NCBI GenBank assembly: GCA_051892875.1
Contig: JBJFGR010000040.1
Coordinates: 1 to 17,339 of the forward strand
Length of the DNA stretch: 17,339 bases
Direction: 5' to 3'
From: JBJFGR01 sp051892875
GTDB lineage: Bacteria > Pseudomonadota > Gammaproteobacteria > Enterobacterales > Succinivibrionaceae
Shown here one piece after another: positions 15,696-17,339 of this stretch. Every line of letters begins with the position of its first letter. Position 1 is the stretch's first letter. The notes beneath the pieces were generated by a model. It saw nothing but the letters and a program-made list of their open reading frames with translations. It had not been told where the DNA came from and did no database searches. The position numbers and the translations under genes are program-made.

Positions 15696-16265
15696 ATGGA
15701 TTATCAGCGTTATTTTAAATCTTATAATGAAAAATCAGTGCTTATCTATGCTCTTATGGTAATTCTGTTTATGTTATTGTCTATTAATGTAGCATTAACT
15801 ATTGCACTTATTTCAAAAAATGAAACAGTAGTTCTTCTTCCTCCTCATGTTGACAGTAAATTAGCTATAGCTATTGATAAAAGTAATGAAGGTTATAAAA
15901 AATCATGGGCTTTATATTTAAGTCAATTATTAGGGAATGTAACACCCAAAAATTTATCTTTTATTAAAGAGTCTGTAGCTCCGATTTTAGATCCACAAAT
16001 CTATAATGATTTTATGTTAGCTATAGATACTCAGGCTGAAAAAATTAAACAGGACCGAGTTACTATGCATTTTGAACCATCTAAGGTTACTTTTAATAAC
16101 AGTTCCCAAATCATTTATGTTTTTGGAAAAAGTATTGTTAAGGGACCTTATGGTGATATGAGAATATATCAACGCACTTATGAATTCAAAATATCAATTG
16201 ATAATTATCGGCCTGTGCTTTTATGGATGGATAATTACATAAGTAATTCTAAAAGTCGGCAGTAG
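15696..16265 (+). CDS. traE: TraE, VirB8-like core/scaffold protein
   Basis: The protein has 189 residues, as in F (188). A single N-terminal membrane helix (about 15-38) is followed by a periplasmic domain containing ETVVLLPP, YKKSWALYLSQLLGNVTP and a late region with GKSIVKGPYG and YEFKISIDNYRPVL, as in TraE. The family folds like VirB8 and joins the inner-membrane complex to the channel core. The start lies three bases after the traL stop, so translation is probably coupled; the ribosome-binding site is weak (AGAGAG). No defect is visible. Confidence 0.94.
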   Translation: MDYQRYFKSYNEKSVLIYALMVILFMLLSINVALTIALISKNETVVLLPPHVDSKLAIAIDKSNEGYKKSWALYLSQLLGNVTPKNLSFIKESVAPILDPQIYNDFMLAIDTQAEKIKQDRVTMHFEPSKVTFNNSSQIIYVFGKSIVKGPYGDMRIYQRTYEFKISIDNYRPVLLWMDNYISNSKSRQ

Positions 16266-16330
16266 TTATTTTCAATAAATTTTTATTAAATTAAAAAGTT
16301 GGGATTTATAAGTATATACAGGTAAATAAA

Positions 16331-17131
16331 ATGTTAAAGAATATAAGTATATCTAGTATAAGTATAATAAGCAGAATAAATAGAGTAAGTAATTCATTTG
16401 TTTTATTAAGTTTTATCTTTTTTTATACATTAGTAAACAATTTTTCAGAAGCGAATGAACAGGAAGATTTTTATCAATATAAAGTGGCAAAGAATGAACT
16501 TAATAGGCTAGCTCTACCTTTTGATACGCTTTCGGTTAATACTTCAAGTTCGGCTCAAATAAAAATAGAAAATGGGGTGATTTTTATCTTGCCCCAGAAT
16601 GAAGAACAGATCTTTTTATTTATAAGTCCTCAAAATAATAAAGACATCAGTATTCTGGTAAAGTTAGATGTTTCAGATAAAGTAATGCCTCAAAACATTG
16701 TTATCCCAAATAAAGCTAAATGGATTCAGAGAATGAGTAAATTTGAAAAATCAGAAGATTTATCAAATAAAGAAGTTGAATTAAATTATTTATTATCAAA
16801 AATTGAAAATATTTGGGAGTATTATTTAGGAAAAAATAATGTAGATTTTAGGGATTTTTATAAATTATCGGATAATGAGTTAGAGGCCTTTAAAGTTAAC
16901 GATTTTCAATGTAGTAAGTCTTTCAAAGAGGAATTAAAGTCTGCTTTTATTTATAAAAATTACATTTTAAAATTAATAAGCATATCAAATCCCATTAATG
17001 TGGAGCTTAAGATAAATTGTTTATCAGAACATGCAGCTATCAGTTATTTAGGCTCAGATAAAAAACTTCCTGGTAATAGTAGCAAGGACTTAATCCTTGT
17101 TCAGAATTTAAAAAGTATAGGAAGCTTATAA
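16331..17131 (+). CDS. traK: TraK, secretin-like core complex protein
   Basis: The protein has 266 residues (F TraK, 242). The ATG has AGG about eight bases upstream. The N-terminus is unusually long: about 21 Ile/Ser/Asn/Arg residues before the hydrophobic signal core (23-35), with likely cleavage after SEA (41). TraK features follow: YKVAKNELNRLALPFD (50-65), then EEQIFLFI (about 91-98), with SILVKLDVSDKVMPQNIVIP (about 105-124). TraK is a VirB9-like periplasmic protein that forms the outer core with TraV and TraB. It lies 65 bases after traE; that gap is AT-rich with no evident terminator. Confidence 0.9.
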   Translation: MLKNISISSISIISRINRVSNSFVLLSFIFFYTLVNNFSEANEQEDFYQYKVAKNELNRLALPFDTLSVNTSSSAQIKIENGVIFILPQNEEQIFLFISPQNNKDISILVKLDVSDKVMPQNIVIPNKAKWIQRMSKFEKSEDLSNKEVELNYLLSKIENIWEYYLGKNNVDFRDFYKLSDNELEAFKVNDFQCSKSFKEELKSAFIYKNYILKLISISNPINVELKINCLSEHAAISYLGSDKKLPGNSSKDLILVQNLKSIGSL

Positions 17132-17132
17132 A

Positions 17133-17339
17133 ATGTCAATAAATTTTGAATTAACACCTTCTCAAAAAAGAATATTAGTATTAGGCACGGTAATATTATG
17201 TGTAATAGGTATTGTTTCACTTGTAGATTCCAATCATGAAAATCCTAAGTCTAAAAATGAACAAAAAGTTTCGCATGTATTAACTGATATTAATACTCGT
17301 GAAATAGGTATTGAAAGTATGGCTGCTTCTTTAAAGTAT
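17133..17339 (+). CDS. traB: TraB, N-terminal 69 residues (3' end outside the window)
   Basis: The ATG lies one base after the traK stop and has AGGAAG about ten bases upstream. The visible part has a short cytoplasmic start with TPSQKR (8-13), a membrane helix (about 14-31), then HVLTDINTREIGIESMAASL (48-67), which is the conserved juxtamembrane region of TraB in SXT-like systems. TraB is the VirB10-like protein that spans the envelope and joins the inner-membrane complex to TraK and TraV. The rest of the gene runs past the right edge. Confidence 0.9.
   Translation, partial: MSINFELTPSQKRILVLGTVILCVIGIVSLVDSNHENPKSKNEQKVSHVLTDINTREIGIESMAASLKY

Overview
The window is very AT-rich (roughly 25-30% G+C by eye, not computed). 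It carries the first part of a conjugative type IV secretion (T4SS) gene cluster of the F/SXT/gonococcal-island kind, with a MobH-class relaxase. Such clusters occur mainly in Gamma- and Betaproteobacteria, so the host is probably a low-G+C proteobacterium. The genus cannot be read from this sequence, and neither can the choice between an integrated element (ICE) and a plasmid: no integrase, attachment site or replication gene is visible.

Left part (1-3770), accessory DNA: the end of a coiled-coil protein gene with a strong terminator (265-302); a decayed IS256-family transposase on the minus strand (499-806), recognisable from its PRDRDGSF motif but broken by a frameshift and stop codons; then a two-gene unit encoding a small exported protein and a subtilisin-family (S8) serine protease lipoprotein with a complete catalytic set, closed by a clear terminator (3731-3770).

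Middle part (3771-6341): a T-rich spacer precedes a small traV-like lipoprotein gene and a traA-like pilin gene, transcribed rightward. A 428-codon gene of unknown function faces them on the minus strand. A 325-base divergent intergenic region follows, holding a 13-bp hairpin (6242-6273).

Right part (6342-17339), all on the plus strand and tightly spaced: two unrecognised genes, traI (MobH relaxase), traD (coupling ATPase), traG (mating-pair stabilisation), a DUF4400-like membrane protein, traL, traE, traK and the start of traB. TraI would cut and pilot the DNA and TraD would pass it to the channel. TraA is the pilus subunit; TraL, TraE, TraK, TraB and TraV would build the envelope-spanning core; TraG would act in mating-pair stabilisation. 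TraC, TraF, TraH, TraN, TraU and TraW are not in the window and should lie to the right if the system is complete.

Unusual points: traV and traA are separated from traLEKB and placed upstream of traI; traG lies directly after traD; several neighbouring genes overlap or touch; and a secreted protease with a small partner sits beside the transfer genes.
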